From the NCBI RefSeq assembly GCF_009720145.1, contig NZ_CP046252.1, positions 1,364,001-1,428,000 of the forward strand: a DNA stretch of 64,000 bases, in the 5' to 3' direction. The notes beneath the pieces were generated by a model. The model made no database searches and was not told the origin of the DNA. It saw nothing but the letters and a program-made list of their open reading frames with translations. Shown here one piece after another: positions 1-7,629 of the stretch (positions within the stretch are counted from its first letter, which is position 1; every line of letters begins with the position of its first letter). This DNA is from Sphingobium sp. CAP-1. Lineage in GTDB: Bacteria > Pseudomonadota > Alphaproteobacteria > Sphingomonadales > Sphingomonadaceae. A program made the translations under genes and the position numbers.

Positions 1-167
1 CCGAAACCCCGCTGGCGCCGCGCCCGACATCGATCAAGACGCTGGAATGGGAACATATCCATGAAGTGCTGAAGGACAGCGACTTCAACATCTCCGAAGC
101 CGCGCGACGGCTGGGGATGCATCGCCGCACGCTCGCAAGGAAGCTGGCCAAACGGCAGGTCGGTTAA
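1..167 (+). CDS. C-terminal end of a RegA/ActR/PrrA-like response regulator (partial)
   Basis: Reading from base 3, 54 codons end in TAA at 165-167. The peptide has the short Fis-type helix-turn-helix of global redox response regulators: a segment reading ISEAARRLGMHRRTLARKL followed by AKRQVG. In RegA/ActR/PrrA this domain follows a receiver domain, which here lies outside the window, as would any RegB/ActS sensor kinase. The protein would control redox and respiratory genes. It is probably host chromosome and so marks the left flank of the integrative element. The family call rests on the helix-turn-helix alone; another NtrC/Fis-type regulator is possible. Confidence 0.8.
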   Translation, partial: ETPLAPRPTSIKTLEWEHIHEVLKDSDFNISEAARRLGMHRRTLARKLAKRQVG

Positions 168-429
168 GCGGGAAAACAGGCCACGCAGTCGAGGCGCCTG
201 TCTGGATGAGGGGGGAACCGCGAAGTGGCCAGGAAATGGCAAGTTTTAGCCATTTTTATAGATATCATTCTCCACGATACCCCCAATCATACCCCCAAAT
301 GCGCTGACTAGGAGCGAACCGGGGCGGTCAGATCGCGGTCAAATAGCAATCACAAATGGCGGTTCCATGATCTGGCCGCAGGCTTCCGATGCTTTCACGC
401 GAAATGCGTTCATGTTGCCAGACTTGTTT
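168..429. other. Left boundary region of the integrative element, no gene seen
   Basis: This non-coding stretch lies between the RegA-like stop and the stop of the left recombinase. Bases 168-276 contain no recognisable gene or terminator. Two ATACCCCC motifs follow (277-284 and 289-296), which are probably recombinase arm sites. Bases 297-429 are AT-richer than the flanking host genes. I looked for a copy of the tRNA-Gly 3' end here, which a tRNA-targeting integrase normally leaves at the far end of its element, and did not find one, so the exact left crossover point is unresolved. Confidence 0.5.
277..298. repeat. Left-end ATACCCCC repeat pair (putative integrase arm sites)
   Basis: Two direct ATACCCCC copies start at 277 and 289. 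Bases 280-298 match 7379-7397 perfectly. Similar clusters sit upstream of the integrase at the other end. Arm-type binding sites of tyrosine integrases are typically short direct repeats at both element ends, so this is the simplest reading. Confidence 0.65.
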
Positions 430-1554
430 TCACGTTGGCCCTTCATCCGGCAAGTTCGCCATGGCAGCCAGAATTTTAGCCACCAAGTTCGGATCAACCG
501 CAGTCGCAACCTTGCCCGACCCGCTCTTTGCGCCCGTCATGCCCCGGATCAATTCCGCCTGCCGGTGCGGGGCAACGGCGCCATAGCTGGTAAAAGTCGT
601 CAACACCCTGTCATGGCCCAGATTCTGCGACCATGCCTTGAATTGCTCTGCCGTGGTGCAAACCTGTTCGCCAAACTGCACAAGGGTATCGCGCAGCGAA
701 TGCGGGTTGAAATAGGGCAGCCCAGCCGCTTCGAATGCCTTGCGGAAAATATCCCTTATCGGCCCCGCTCCCTGCCAGCACTCGCCCCTGCGTAGGCCAA
801 TCGGCGCAAAGTCGCCATTCTCGCCACGTCCGATTTGCGTCGGCGGAAAGAGAGGATCGTCATCGCTCCAAAGCAAGACGCGGCGCAGATAGTCGCACCA
901 GTCCCGCACAATCGCCAAGGCTTCGCCGCCTACCGGGAAAAACCATGTGGGGAAGGTCTTGCTGGCCTTGGTCTTAACATCGCGCGCGTCCTGATCGACG
1001 CGGCCTTGCACCAGATCGATGTGTTTCAGCCGGAACGACGCCAGCGCCCCATCTCGCGCGCCCGTCAGTAGGGCAAAGGCCACTAGCGCCCGGTTGCGCA
1101 GTTCCATCACAGTTTCCGTAGGCATGACAGCGATAACATGGTGGACCTGCTCCAGCGAAGGGAATGTCTTGTGTCGCGACGCCTTGGCAATCCGCACGTC
1201 CTTTTCAGCCAAGTTGAAATAGTCTGCATCGCCATAGGACAGACGGGACTTGTAACCGGGCTGCCCCGCCAGCCAGACGAAGAACGCGCGCAAGGCTGTC
1301 AGGATGGAATTGACCGTTGCCCGGCTCAGCGGCTTGCCGGTGCGGATCGCCAGTTGCTTGTCCAGCTTGTGTTTGAAGGCGACAGCCTGCGCCCGGTGAA
1401 AGGTCTTGAAGTCCTTGTGCCCGTTCGCCTCCTCAAAGCGCGCCAGCGCCTTGGCGACGGCATCGATCGATCCTTCATCCCGACGCTGCGCTTCTTTCAG
1501 ATAAATGAAATATTCCCGCTTGATTCGGGCGTTGGCGGCGTTGTGCTTTGCCAT
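430..1554 (-). CDS. Tyrosine recombinase/integrase of the left end
   Basis: This 374-aa protein has an N-terminal SAM-like core-binding region and a C-terminal tyrosine recombinase catalytic domain. Visible catalytic elements are the first arginine in TGARDGAL, the HSLR box, the LGH box and a terminal SYG tyrosine. It would cut and rejoin DNA through a 3'-phosphotyrosine link. The start is supported by an AAGGAG ribosome site about ten bases upstream. It is the last gene of a three-gene minus-strand module with the zinc-ribbon HTH gene (6-base gap) and the excisionase-like gene. It lacks the DUF4102 domain of the other integrase, so the two are not duplicates. Its role may be excision, transposition or an independent unit nested in the element. 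Confidence 0.85.
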   Translation of the reverse strand: MAKHNAANARIKREYFIYLKEAQRRDEGSIDAVAKALARFEEANGHKDFKTFHRAQAVAFKHKLDKQLAIRTGKPLSRATVNSILTALRAFFVWLAGQPGYKSRLSYGDADYFNLAEKDVRIAKASRHKTFPSLEQVHHVIAVMPTETVMELRNRALVAFALLTGARDGALASFRLKHIDLVQGRVDQDARDVKTKASKTFPTWFFPVGGEALAIVRDWCDYLRRVLLWSDDDPLFPPTQIGRGENGDFAPIGLRRGECWQGAGPIRDIFRKAFEAAGLPYFNPHSLRDTLVQFGEQVCTTAEQFKAWSQNLGHDRVLTTFTSYGAVAPHRQAELIRGMTGAKSGSGKVATAVDPNLVAKILAAMANLPDEGPT

Positions 1555-1560
1555 GGTTTA

Positions 1561-2037
1561 TTACTCCTTTAGATTGTCACAATTCAGGGAAGGTTCGGTG
1601 CGCTCACATAGGCGTGGGTCCGCCTCCCTGATTTGGACGTCCAGATTGGGCATGAGCGCGGGGATGGCGGCCAGCCGGGTGCGTCGGTGCATCATCGTGC
1701 CGCAGGCTTCGCATATGGCGCGCAGGTTGCCCGTAGTGGCATTCTGGCGGGTTGCTTCGACCATTCCCATGGCGGGCGGGCGCGGCTGACGGCATTTGAC
1801 GCAATAGAGCGTTCCGGGCGGACAGGGCCGCTTGCGGCTGGCGTTGCGCTTGGCAAGGAAGGCCCGAACGGTCGCGCCGTCAAACAGGATCGGGCGGCCA
1901 TTGCTGACCGGCTCCAGCCCATTGGCCTGCCAGTGCCGCACGGTGTTTTTGTGGACGCCGCAACAGGTGGCCAATTCCGCCGCACTGTAAAAACGGTGCT
2001 GCTTGACCCGTTGCGGGTTGCCCCGGTGCGGGGGCAT
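1561..2037 (-). CDS. Helix-turn-helix protein with C-terminal zinc-ribbon-like cysteines
   Basis: This is a 158-aa protein if the ATG at 2037 is used; an in-frame TTG at 2058 would overlap the upstream gene and is less likely. The N-terminal half has a MerR/AlpA-like helix-turn-helix (SAAELATCCGVHKNTVRHW, then GRPILFDGATVRAFL). The middle has two Cys-x2-Cys pairs (CVKC and CEAC) about 30 residues apart, a plausible zinc ribbon. It lies 4 bases after the excisionase-like gene and 6 bases before the recombinase, so the three are almost certainly co-transcribed. It may direct or regulate the recombinase. The exact family name is not known to me. Confidence 0.7.
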   Translation of the reverse strand: MPPHRGNPQRVKQHRFYSAAELATCCGVHKNTVRHWQANGLEPVSNGRPILFDGATVRAFLAKRNASRKRPCPPGTLYCVKCRQPRPPAMGMVEATRQNATTGNLRAICEACGTMMHRRTRLAAIPALMPNLDVQIREADPRLCERTEPSLNCDNLKE

Positions 2038-2041
2038 GGCG

Positions 2042-2248
2042 TCACGCCTTCCCTTCAATCAGCGCGCGCAGTGACGCTGCCGGAATGAGGGTGCGCCTGC
2101 CGATCCTGCGCACCTCCAGCCGCCCTTCGCCGATCAATTGATAAAGGCGCGTGCGACCCAATGACGATACGCGGCACGCTTCGCTCACCGAATAAGCGAG
2201 CGGTTCGACAACGATGCTTTCTAATTTCACCAGATACACTCCGTTCAT
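2042..2248 (-). CDS. Small excisionase-like helix-turn-helix protein
   Basis: This 68-aa protein has a single winged-helix/MerR-type DNA-binding fold: the segment YSVSEACRVSSLGRTRLYQL is followed by a basic wing (EVRRIGRRTLIPAASLRALI). Proteins of this size and pattern are annotated as excisionase or AlpA-like regulators and often sit beside tyrosine recombinases. It is the first gene of the minus-strand trio that ends with the left recombinase. It probably bends DNA at the element ends to favour excision or represses the module, but that is inferred from family and context only. An 82-base gap before it can hold the promoter. Confidence 0.75.
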   Translation of the reverse strand: MNGVYLVKLESIVVEPLAYSVSEACRVSSLGRTRLYQLIGEGRLEVRRIGRRTLIPAASLRALIEGKA

Positions 2249-2330
2249 ATGGGAACGGGGCTATCCTGTGCCGGTTGGTGACGGCTGGTCCGCCGCTTAC
2301 CTGCAAAAACCTCTCAAAACGGGGTTTTTG

Positions 2331-3134
2331 TCATTCACCTTCCCAAGCCTTGAAGGCTTCGAAAATGCGCTTGGCGTGGATGCGAACAACAGAATCCGAT
2401 GGGTGCAAATCCTGATTGCCAAGCAATGAGGCAAGTTCGCGGGCAACATCTGCGATGGTCTGCGGTTTGAAATCCCCGCGATAGTAGCGGCCTGCAATTT
2501 CCAGAGCCGTCAATTCCCAATCGGCAACAGGAGGCCGCCCGCCCTTATTCGCGATTGGCTTAGTGGCCAGAGTAACGGGTTTAGGTTCACGACCGAAAGT
2601 CAGGTAGTCATCCAGCCAATTTGCATGGACTTGGATATTTCCTGCTGAAAACCATTCCTCCAGATAGTGCGCGGCTTGTTCTGACACGCCATATGGGCAA
2701 ATCGCGGTGCTGAAACGATTATCGAAAAATGCCCAATCGAATTGAGCGCAGTTTTTCATGCCGAGTTTTGTCAGATCGCACGGAAAAAAGCCAAAGCCGC
2801 CTTTTGCGATGTCCAGACGCTCCGCTTCGATCAGGTCGGCCAAGCCCTGCCATTGCTTTTGTTTGATAGGCGAGTTGATCCCCTCAAGCTGAAAATGATT
2901 TCCGCCTTGATATTTTCGCCAGCGGTAATCGCCGCTTGCTGACAGGTCGCCCCGGCACAAAAGAGACAGCAACAAATCTTGCGGGCGCGAAATCCCTTCC
3001 ATCGCCAGCCTGTTGGCTACATCGTTCAGGTCCATCGAAACTGGACATAGGCCACCGTCGGAATCGCCCCGCGTCCATTGCCATTGGCGCATGATTTCAA
3101 GGGCGGCATCGGCATCCTCATCACCGCTGGCCAT
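2331..3134 (-). CDS. Unknown 267-aa protein downstream of the type IIL enzyme, HTH-like C-terminus
   Basis: I do not recognise the N-terminal 190 residues, which are rich in aromatic residues with no signal peptide or membrane helix. After a GGRPP AT-hook-like motif, the C-terminal part (about residues 198-267) runs DWELTALEIAGRYY and ends with SVVRIHAKRIFEAFKAW. This resembles the small helical DNA-binding tails seen in many unnamed proteins of proteobacterial mobile elements. The start lies 4 bases after the stop of the restriction-methylase gene, so the two form one transcript. The base composition is AT-richer than the host genes. It could be a specificity or control partner of the enzyme, an immunity factor, or an unrelated cargo gene; the sequence does not decide. 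Confidence 0.75.
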   Translation of the reverse strand: MASGDEDADAALEIMRQWQWTRGDSDGGLCPVSMDLNDVANRLAMEGISRPQDLLLSLLCRGDLSASGDYRWRKYQGGNHFQLEGINSPIKQKQWQGLADLIEAERLDIAKGGFGFFPCDLTKLGMKNCAQFDWAFFDNRFSTAICPYGVSEQAAHYLEEWFSAGNIQVHANWLDDYLTFGREPKPVTLATKPIANKGGRPPVADWELTALEIAGRYYRGDFKPQTIADVARELASLLGNQDLHPSDSVVRIHAKRIFEAFKAWEGE

Positions 3135-3138
3135 TTTG

Positions 3139-6003
3139 CTACGCCTTGCCCTCCGCTTTGCGCGCCACGCGACGGTTCTTGGCCGTGCCCAGCCGTTCCA
3201 GCGGATTTACAAGCGCCTCATAACGGCCGAACAGATGCTCCACGCGATCGCGGTCGGTTTCAAAGGCGGCAGTGCGATACAGGCGGTCAACCGCGCGATC
3301 CAGCGCGGCATGGGCGCGGCGCAGATCAGCGGGCATGGTGTCCGGGTCATACAAATCCGCCAAGCTGGATGTGGGATAGGCGGCGCGCGCATCCAGCACC
3401 GCCTGCGCCAGCACCTCGATCTTCGCGCTTTGCGCGGGCGTGGCGTCAGGCCATGGGAAGGTGTTGTAGACGAGGCCGATGGAATAGCGAAAATCGCTTT
3501 TGAGGCGTCCGCCCATATGGGCAAGCCACGCCATGTGGGCGCGGCTGGTCAGGATGGCAAAGTCATAGAGATTTGCTTCATTTAGCAGAAAAACCAAATC
3601 GCTAGGGATCGTTGGTGGTGTAACATAGCCCATCGGGACATATTCACGCCTTTCCGAACTAACTTTCGGCACAACAAGAAAAGGTCGCGTTGGAATTACA
3701 GACATCCCAAACTCACTAGGTGTTTCGGATGCCTTCAGTGTGCTTTTGCGACTACTTGCCAGCCGGAAGTCCCTTACCCGCCGTATGCGTTCTAAAACGG
3801 CTGGCATTGCTTTCAATTCAGAAGGTGAAGCCCCACGAAATGAAAGAACCCATCTATTCCCGCCGTTTATGAAGTCGTCGGCAGCTAAGTATGGGCGCAT
3901 GAATCGTTCAGCAGCGGGTTCCTGTTCAATAAAAATCTGCCGCGTTAATGCATCAAAAATATAGTTGCCTCCGTCAATTGGCTGGCTTCCGGTTATGATC
4001 CTTTCAGCCCCATTGATCGGTCTGCTTTCCTCCTTCACCACAAGATGCCGGTTCGCCACCCCCTTGGCATCGAACAGATACGCGGTCAGCGCGGCATGGC
4101 GGCTTTCCACCGGATCGGCCTTGATGTCGGGGTAGCTGAACAGTCGTTTTTCCGCCGGTTCATGGTCTCGGTGCGCCAACCCTATGATGACGACATGCAC
4201 ATGCGCCTTGCCCTTGGCTTCGCTGAACCAGTTGAAGGTGCGATGGGCAAAGGCGATTTCCAGCCCGTGCCGATCGAACAAGAGCGGCCATAGTTGCGCC
4301 ACCTGCTCGCCCTGCGTAATTGAATTGGTGGAGACGAACGCGATGCGGATATTATTCGAGCGGGTTTCTGTATGGTAAGAAACGAAAGAGCCATTATCAT
4401 AGGGTCCACGTCCATTTTCGATTAAATAGGTCGGACGAACGTATTGTCCCGCCTTTATGAACCATGCCGCAACATAATCCAGCGTGCCACCACTGCCGCC
4501 CAGCCGCGCAATCCGCCGCACTTGCGCCCGTTGAAACTCGCTCTGATATTTCGCGCCAATGAACGGCGGGTTGCCCATGATATAGCTGCACCGCTCCGGG
4601 GGCAGCAAATCGGCCCAGTCCGCCTCCAGCGCGTCGCCGTGGAGGATATGGGCAGAATCCTTCAACGGGATGCGAGCATAGTTGAGCCGGAACGCCTCAT
4701 TGATCGCATTGTTGGCGATATGGTCCATCATCCACATGGCCACTTCGGCAATCTTTGCCGGAAATTCCTCATATTCAATGCCGTAAAATTGATCGACCGT
4801 AACGCGCGACAGCAACGCCGCATCAATTTGCTGGTCGCCATATTGGGCTTTGAGCGCCTCCAGTTCCAACTGACGGATTTCGCGATAGGCGATGACCAGA
4901 AAATTTCCGCACCCGCACGCCGGGTCAAGGAATGTCAGCCCCGCCAACTTGTGCTGAAACTCGGTCAACGCCCGGTCCCTGCCGGTCTTTCGCGTTATGA
5001 TCGCGGCCAGTTCCGATTTCAGGTCATCCAGAAACAGCGGGCCTATAACTTTCAGAATATTGGCCTCAGTCGTGTAATGTGCGCCCTTGGCGCGGCGCTC
5101 CTTGGCGTCCATGACCGACTGGAACAGCGAGCCGAAAATGGCGGGCGATACGCCGGACCAGTCATGTCGCGCCGCGTCCAGCAGATGATCGCGCATGGCT
5201 TGGGTAAAATGCGGGGTGCGGACGCGTGCTGAGAATAGCCGTCCATTCACATAGGGAAAGGCGTTCAGTTCGGCTTGCAGGGTCGATTGGCGCACATTTT
5301 CGGGCGTGTCTAGAACGTCAAACAGGTCATTGAGAACGCGCCCAACGTCGCTGCCATCGGGCTTGGTATCATTCTCCACAAGTTGGAGGAAAATGTCTTT
5401 GGGCTGGAATATACCAGTGTCATCGGCAAACAGGCAGAATAGCAGGCGGACCAGCAATTGCTCCAGATCATGCCCGACATAGCCCGATTCCTCCAGCGCG
5501 TCGTGCAACTTGCCCATTAGTTCCGCCGCCTTGATGGTGACGCCTGCCTGCGTTTCAAAACTGACCTTGCGGCCCAGCATGAAATCAAATGCCGCGATAT
5601 GTTTGTGCAGATCGGCCAGCCGGAATTTCAATTCGGTGCGAGTTTCAAGGTCCAGCAGCACCCAAGTCTGGAAATCACACGAAAGCACCCAGCGCGGTTG
5701 CTGCGTCGGATGAATGCCCTCCACATAATCCAGCGCCTGCACCTGCGCCCGGCCAAGGTCGAGACTGACGCTTTTCTGTTCAACCAGCAACGTGCCGGGC
5801 CAGAACAGATCAATGAAGCCATGTCGATTGTTCAGCAGCTTTACCCGCTGTTCATAGACCGCAACCTGCTTGCGCTTGATGCCGAAAATCTCGAAAAATT
5901 CATTGTAAAATGTCTGGGTCTGGCCGCGCTCATAATGCGCATTCTTCCACCCTTCGCTGAACGCCTTGGCGCGCCGCTTTATTTCATCCCAGCCTAAACG
6001 CAT
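3139..6003 (-). CDS. MmeI-like type IIL restriction-modification enzyme (fused nuclease and N6-adenine methyltransferase)
   Basis: This 954-aa protein matches the size of the single-chain type IIL family. Near the N-terminus is a PD-(D/E)xK-type nuclease signature, D65-x9-E75-Q-K77, with the same spacing as MmeI. A helical linker follows, then a gamma-class amino-methyltransferase with motif I DPACGCGNF (about 360-368) and motif IV NPPF (about 478-481). The C-terminal third should be the target recognition domain. Such enzymes methylate one strand of an asymmetric site and cut about 20 bases away. The ATG at 6003 has a strong AGGGGG ribosome site; an upstream TTG at 6024 is less likely. Residues about 523-550 look like an insertion before the conserved FVSTNSI block, and the recognition-domain DNA is AT-rich. 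Confidence 0.88.
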   Translation of the reverse strand: MRLGWDEIKRRAKAFSEGWKNAHYERGQTQTFYNEFFEIFGIKRKQVAVYEQRVKLLNNRHGFIDLFWPGTLLVEQKSVSLDLGRAQVQALDYVEGIHPTQQPRWVLSCDFQTWVLLDLETRTELKFRLADLHKHIAAFDFMLGRKVSFETQAGVTIKAAELMGKLHDALEESGYVGHDLEQLLVRLLFCLFADDTGIFQPKDIFLQLVENDTKPDGSDVGRVLNDLFDVLDTPENVRQSTLQAELNAFPYVNGRLFSARVRTPHFTQAMRDHLLDAARHDWSGVSPAIFGSLFQSVMDAKERRAKGAHYTTEANILKVIGPLFLDDLKSELAAIITRKTGRDRALTEFQHKLAGLTFLDPACGCGNFLVIAYREIRQLELEALKAQYGDQQIDAALLSRVTVDQFYGIEYEEFPAKIAEVAMWMMDHIANNAINEAFRLNYARIPLKDSAHILHGDALEADWADLLPPERCSYIMGNPPFIGAKYQSEFQRAQVRRIARLGGSGGTLDYVAAWFIKAGQYVRPTYLIENGRGPYDNGSFVSYHTETRSNNIRIAFVSTNSITQGEQVAQLWPLLFDRHGLEIAFAHRTFNWFSEAKGKAHVHVVIIGLAHRDHEPAEKRLFSYPDIKADPVESRHAALTAYLFDAKGVANRHLVVKEESRPINGAERIITGSQPIDGGNYIFDALTRQIFIEQEPAAERFMRPYLAADDFINGGNRWVLSFRGASPSELKAMPAVLERIRRVRDFRLASSRKSTLKASETPSEFGMSVIPTRPFLVVPKVSSERREYVPMGYVTPPTIPSDLVFLLNEANLYDFAILTSRAHMAWLAHMGGRLKSDFRYSIGLVYNTFPWPDATPAQSAKIEVLAQAVLDARAAYPTSSLADLYDPDTMPADLRRAHAALDRAVDRLYRTAAFETDRDRVEHLFGRYEALVNPLERLGTAKNRRVARKAEGKA

Positions 6004-6065
6004 GAATCCCCCTGACTTGGCCAAGGCTTACCCTGCCGGGCATCTGCCGCCAAGGCGCGTTTGAA

Positions 6066-7298
6066 TCATCCGGTTACTCTTTCAGGGAAGGACAGAATGT
6101 CCGCTCCCTTCCGCAACTGGTCGAGATAGTCCGACCACCATTGCGCCATATCGACCCGCTCTTTCCAGTGCGCCCCGCGATGATAGGCGGCCCGCACCTT
6201 GTCAGTGTCGGCATGGGCAAGCCCGCGTTCGATAGCGTCCGGGTTCCACTTGCCGCTTTCGTTCAGCAGCGTGGAGGCCATGGCACGGAAGCCGTGCGCC
6301 GTCATTTCGTCGCTGGCATAGCCCAGCCGCCGCAATCCGGCATTGATGGTGTTTTCACTCATCGGACGGGTCCGGGTGCGAACGGAAGGGAACACATAGC
6401 CATTTGGCCCGGTAACGGCTTGCACTTCGCGGAACAGGGCGACGGCTTGCCGGGAAAGCGGGACATGATGTGCTTTACGCATTTTCATCTTGCCTGCCGG
6501 AATAATCCAGAGCGCGCCGTCCAGATCGATTTCGCTCCATTCTGCATGGCGCAGTTCGCCGGGGCGCACGAAAACATGGGGGGCAATCTGCAAGGCCAGC
6601 TTGGTGATCCCGCTCCCTTCATAGTCATCAATGGCGCGCAGCAACTCGCCAGCCTTCTTTGCATCCGTGATCGCGCCATAGTGGGTGACGGTCGGGGCAG
6701 TCAGTGCGCCCCGCAGATCGCGGGTCGGGTCCGACGCCAGCCGCGCCGTCGCCACGGCATAACGGAAAACGGCCCCGGCCAGTTGCAGGCTGCGCCGGGC
6801 GCTTTCCAGCCTCCCCTTGCCTTCGATCCTGCGGATAGCGGTCAGCACGTCGGCGGGTTCAATCTCGCCAATAGGCAGTTTTCCGATCGACCCGCAGACC
6901 AGAGACAGCAGATATTCGCTGCGGGTGGCGGTCGCGGGTGCCCAGCCCTTTTGACCGTCGCGCCTGCGCTTCTCGCAAAATTCATCGCAGATTGCCTTGA
7001 ACGTGTCGGCGGCCTGTATCCGTGCCCGGACCTTTTCGCGTTGCTTCTCCCGCGACGGGTCTTTGCCAAGGGCGATCAGTTCGCGCGCCTCCTCCCGACG
7101 CCTGCGCGCTTCTCCAAGCCCGATTTCGGGATAGGCTCCCATGGCCAGCAGTTTCTCGCTGCCATCCATGCGATATTTCAGCCGCCATAGCTTGCCGCCC
7201 GCCGGAGTAAGCAGCAGGAACATGCCGCCCCCGTCCGCCAGCTTGATGGCTTTCGCGCCCGGCTTCGCGTTGCGGATGGTTACATCGGTCAGAGCCAC
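6066..7298 (-). CDS. P4-type tyrosine integrase with N-terminal DUF4102 domain
   Basis: The GTG at 7298 gives a 410-aa protein beginning VALTDVTIRNAKPG, the usual start of this family. A longer reading to 7385 would translate through the ATACCCCC repeats and is unlikely. Residues about 1-85 form the DUF4102 arm-binding domain (KLADGGGMFLLLTPAG). The catalytic domain shows RPGELR, the HGFR box, GLAH and a tyrosine in AAYHRGAHWKER. Family members integrate islands into the 3' ends of tRNA genes, and this one sits about 210 bases from tRNA-Gly(CCC) in the same orientation. The restriction gene starts 62 bases downstream of its stop. It probably drives integration of the whole element. Confidence 0.92.
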   Translation of the reverse strand: MALTDVTIRNAKPGAKAIKLADGGGMFLLLTPAGGKLWRLKYRMDGSEKLLAMGAYPEIGLGEARRRREEARELIALGKDPSREKQREKVRARIQAADTFKAICDEFCEKRRRDGQKGWAPATATRSEYLLSLVCGSIGKLPIGEIEPADVLTAIRRIEGKGRLESARRSLQLAGAVFRYAVATARLASDPTRDLRGALTAPTVTHYGAITDAKKAGELLRAIDDYEGSGITKLALQIAPHVFVRPGELRHAEWSEIDLDGALWIIPAGKMKMRKAHHVPLSRQAVALFREVQAVTGPNGYVFPSVRTRTRPMSENTINAGLRRLGYASDEMTAHGFRAMASTLLNESGKWNPDAIERGLAHADTDKVRAAYHRGAHWKERVDMAQWWSDYLDQLRKGADILSFPERVTG

Positions 7299-7322
7299 GG
7301 GATTGCCAGCCTTTCCGGGGCT

Positions 7323-7397
7323 ATACCCCCAATATACCCCCGCGCTTGGGGGTATCGAACTGACCGTTTTGCATATACCCCCCAATCATACCCCCAA
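7323..7397. repeat. Cluster of five ATACCCCC motifs in the integrase leader
   Basis: Copies start at 7323, 7334, 7375 and 7388 in direct orientation, plus one inverted copy at 7348-7355. The last two include the 19-base sequence shared with the left end. Placed between the integrase start and the tRNA, they are probably integrase arm sites and may also let the integrase repress its own promoter. Confidence 0.65.
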
Positions 7398-7509
7398 CGG
7401 CGAGCGACTGATTGCGAACGCGGATGAACGCTTACGGCCTGATAAGCGCTGAATACCGTGGATTTTTGGGGTCTGTCCAGACGTTTGTGAACATCACCGA
7501 ACAGGAAAC

Positions 7510-7583
7510 TGGAGCGGGTGAGGGGAATCGAACCCCCGTCGTCAGCTTGGGAAGCTGCTGCTCTACCATTGAGCTACACCCGC
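7510..7583 (-). tRNA. tRNA-Gly (anticodon CCC)
   Basis: On the minus strand the 74 bases fold as a standard cloverleaf. The acceptor stem is GCGGGTG pairing with CACCCGC, the D arm GCTC/GAGC, and the anticodon loop TTCCCAA gives anticodon CCC. The T arm has GGTTCGATTCC. The 3' TCCA is encoded in the genome. Position 27-43 is a G-A mismatch at the base of the anticodon stem. The gene is intact, and its 3' end faces the P4-type integrase, so it is the candidate attachment site of the element. Confidence 0.95.
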
Positions 7584-7594
7584 CTGCGCAGCGT

Positions 7595-7623
7595 CCATGG
7601 CCCAAGCCATGGGGCGCTGTCAA
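7595..7623 (-). promoter_or_regulatory. Possible promoter of tRNA-Gly
   Basis: A perfect TTGACA (minus strand of 7618-7623) sits about 35 bases before the tRNA 5' end. The -10 position around 7594-7600 is a poor match, and a small CCATGGC/GCCATGG hairpin overlaps the region. That hairpin may instead end the KDG kinase transcript. Confidence 0.35.
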
Positions 7624-7629
7624 CGGCGC

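Larger units (their letters stand above)
277..7397. mobile_element. Integrative element carrying a type IIL restriction-modification gene, next to tRNA-Gly(CCC)
   Basis: The element is bounded by ATACCCCC motif clusters. A 19-base perfect direct repeat, CCCCCAATCATACCCCCAA, occurs at 280-298 and 7379-7397. All six internal genes lie on the minus strand: P4-type integrase, MmeI-like restriction-methylase, unknown 267-aa protein, small excisionase-like protein, zinc-ribbon HTH protein, and a second tyrosine recombinase. The integrase lies about 210 bases from an intact tRNA-Gly, the usual arrangement for P4-type islands. No conjugation, replication or phage structural genes are present, so it would be mobilisable only by its recombinases or would depend on a helper. 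Boundaries are inferred from the repeats; the crossover sites could lie up to about 110 bases further out on either side. Confidence 0.75.

Noticed and set aside
7299..7385. N-terminal extension of the DUF4102 integrase
   Set aside because: It would be translated through the ATACCCCC repeats and is not like the family start; GTG 7298 fits the conserved beginning.
230..7508. Shared CAGGAAA word at 230-236 and 7502-7508 as the integration core
   Set aside because: A 7-base match between two regions of about 110 bases is expected by chance, and the spacing to the repeats differs on the two sides.
7510..7583. tRNA-Gly truncated by the element
   Set aside because: All arms, the anticodon and the encoded CCA are intact.
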